A DNA stretch of 64,000 nt from Phenylobacterium sp. SCN 70-31 (GTDB lineage: Bacteria > Pseudomonadota > Alphaproteobacteria > Caulobacterales > Caulobacteraceae): positions 24,953 to 88,952 of the forward strand of contig NZ_MEEX01000016.1 of the NCBI RefSeq assembly GCF_001724605.1, given 5' to 3'. The notes beneath the pieces were generated by a model. It was not told the DNA's origin, did not search any database, and saw nothing but the letters and a program-made list of their open reading frames with translations. The position numbers and the translations under genes are program-made. Below, in pieces: positions 62,731 to 64,000 of the stretch (positions within the stretch are counted from its first letter, which is position 1; each line of letters begins with the position of its first letter).

Positions 62731-62970
62731 GGGTCACTCGCCTCCGCGGTTTTTCGCGGCCCTCTCTAAGGGTGGCGGGCCGCGGGCGAAAGGGGCGTCC
62801 GAAAAATCAACTTCAGGATGAATTTTCCAGACCGCAACCCGCGTTGCTGCATTGCGGATAACGTCGGTCTCCAAACCAGCCCGAGCCTTTATTGCGCAAG
62901 GGGTCTATTTGTTTCGCAATTGCGAAATATTGGCTACTTGCGGCTCAAATGCGTCAGCAAAATACAAAAA

Positions 62971-62991
62971 GGGCGCGCTTTTCGCGCGCCC
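62971..62991 (-). terminator. Intrinsic terminator on the minus strand
   Basis: 8-bp stem GGGCGCGC/GCGCGCCC; on the minus strand the hairpin is followed by TTTTTG. Confidence 0.7.
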
Positions 62992-63229
62992 CTAGGTTGT
63001 CATTGGGATGAACAAAGTCAGAAACCAACAGATCATCACCCAATTCCTTCGACTCTACAAGTCTCCATGCGACTCCTGCTTTTGCACAACAGCCACACTA
63101 ACTGAGTCTAATTAACTTATCGACGTTCATATTCGGCAATTGCGTTGACGACACCCCGCACCTGCTTCAGCCTTCGTGAGCAGGCGCAGGCAATAGCGCC
63201 GTCATCGAAGCTGCGGGGAGGCACTTCAG

Positions 63230-63590
63230 ATGGGGTTGAGGCATCAGTTGCTGGCGGCCAGCCCCTCGCTGGCCGCCCTGATCGGCGCATCGGCCCAGGC
63301 CCAGTCGGCCGCGAACACCCTCGCGGAGCAGGTCGTCGCCGCGGAGAAGCGCGAGCAAGGCCTCCAGGACGCACCGGTTGCGATCCCCGCCTTCACGTCG
63401 GAACGGCGCGACGTAGACATCCAGTCCATTCGGGACATCACGAACTTCACGCCCGGCCTCCAGCTCGACGGATCACGTCTCGCTGCGAGGCCCCGGCCGG
63501 CTGACCCACGTGCTCTCGGCGGACGCGTCCGTGGCGGGCGACGCCGAAGTTCTGGTGACTGCCGCGGCGCCAGCCTCACGGGCTGGCGCC
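63230..63590 (+). pseudogene. Decayed N-terminal fragment of a TonB-dependent receptor
   Basis: AQSAANTLAEQVVAAEKREQGLQDAPVAIPAFTSERRDVDIQSIRDITNFTPGLQLDG, then frame change near 63470 to DHVSLRGPGRLTHVLSADASVAGDAEVLVT; parallels the intact receptor at 63649. Confidence 0.75.
63566..63590 (+). terminator. Hairpin (possible terminator/attenuator) upstream of the intact TonB receptor
   Basis: Perfect 10-bp stem GGCGCCAGCC-TCACG-GGCTGGCGCC followed by GTTCCAATTTT. Confidence 0.5.
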
Positions 63591-63648
63591 GTTCCAATTT
63601 TCACAAGAGGGCGCACCAAAGCGCCGCGCTGCTGGGAGGTCTCATAAT

Positions 63649-64000
63649 ATGAAGTTGAAAGCGTTTCTGTTCGCCTCGGGCGCATTGGCCGCGGCTGTCG
63701 CCGGCTCGGCCCACGCCCAGAGCGGCTTCACCATCGAGGAACTGGTTGTCACGGCTGAAAAGCGCGAGCAGAGCCTGCAGGACGTGCCGGTGGCCATCTC
63801 GGCGTTCACCAGCAAGCAGCGCGACATGGTTGGGATCAGCACGGTCCAGGACCTGACCAATTTCACGCCGGGCTTCGTCTACCAGTCGTCCAACGACCGC
63901 TCGAGCATGCGGGGCATCGGCCGCCTCACCAACGTCCACGCGGTGGACGGGGCGGTGTCGATCTACATCGACGGCCTGTTCACCACCTCGACGGTCCTGG
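63649..64000 (+). CDS. TonB-dependent receptor, N-terminal part (runs off window)
   Basis: Signal peptide MKLKAFLFASGALAAAVAGSAHAQS, TonB box/plug FTIEELVVTAEKREQSLQDVPVAISAFTSKQRDMVGISTVQDLTNFTPGF...MRGIGRLTNVHAVDGAVSIYIDGLF; RBS GGGAGG. Confidence 0.92.
   Translation, partial: MKLKAFLFASGALAAAVAGSAHAQSGFTIEELVVTAEKREQSLQDVPVAISAFTSKQRDMVGISTVQDLTNFTPGFVYQSSNDRSSMRGIGRLTNVHAVDGAVSIYIDGLFTTSTVL

Noticed and set aside
63117-63374. Minus-strand ORF ending VVNAIAEYERR, faintly like the AEFER motif of serine recombinases
   Set aside because: Only a few residues match, no catalytic serine region, and the rest overlaps the TonB receptor fragment with shadow-like composition

Overview
GC-rich bacterial chromosomal window, most likely Caulobacterales-type Alphaproteobacteria (judged from gene content and order only). 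It is densely coding and mostly core or housekeeping: era-rnc-lepB, acpS, pdxJ, pyrE, spoT/relA, rpoZ, folK, an NYN-domain gene, family-5 UDG, smpB, dapA, hrpB, gatCAB, ilvD and a tRNA-Ser(GCT). Accessory modules include a BlaI/M56 sensor pair, a LytS/LytTR pair flanked by PEPxxWA-CTERM proteins, an OmpR-type two-component system with a MacAB-like exporter, a fused EgtB-EgtD ergothioneine gene divergent from an ECF sigma factor, and TonB-dependent receptors at the right edge. No CRISPR array, rRNA, IS element or prophage was recognised. The most interesting points are: (1) two back-to-back EcfG-type (GGAAC-N16/17-CGTT) promoters between the egtB-egtD fusion and the ECF sigma gene; (2) the EgtB-EgtD fusion, in the reverse domain order to fungal Egt1; (3) ATTAC-N4-GTAAT dyads shared by the blaI promoter and an unrelated membrane-protein gene 50 kb away; (4) a standalone divergent class III nucleotide-cyclase-like protein; (5) a MacA-like adaptor with a Spy/CpxP-like (LTxxQ) insertion; (6) an AT-rich island carrying an orphan minus-strand terminator next to a decayed TonB receptor copy. 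All family calls are by reading motifs; no database search was run.
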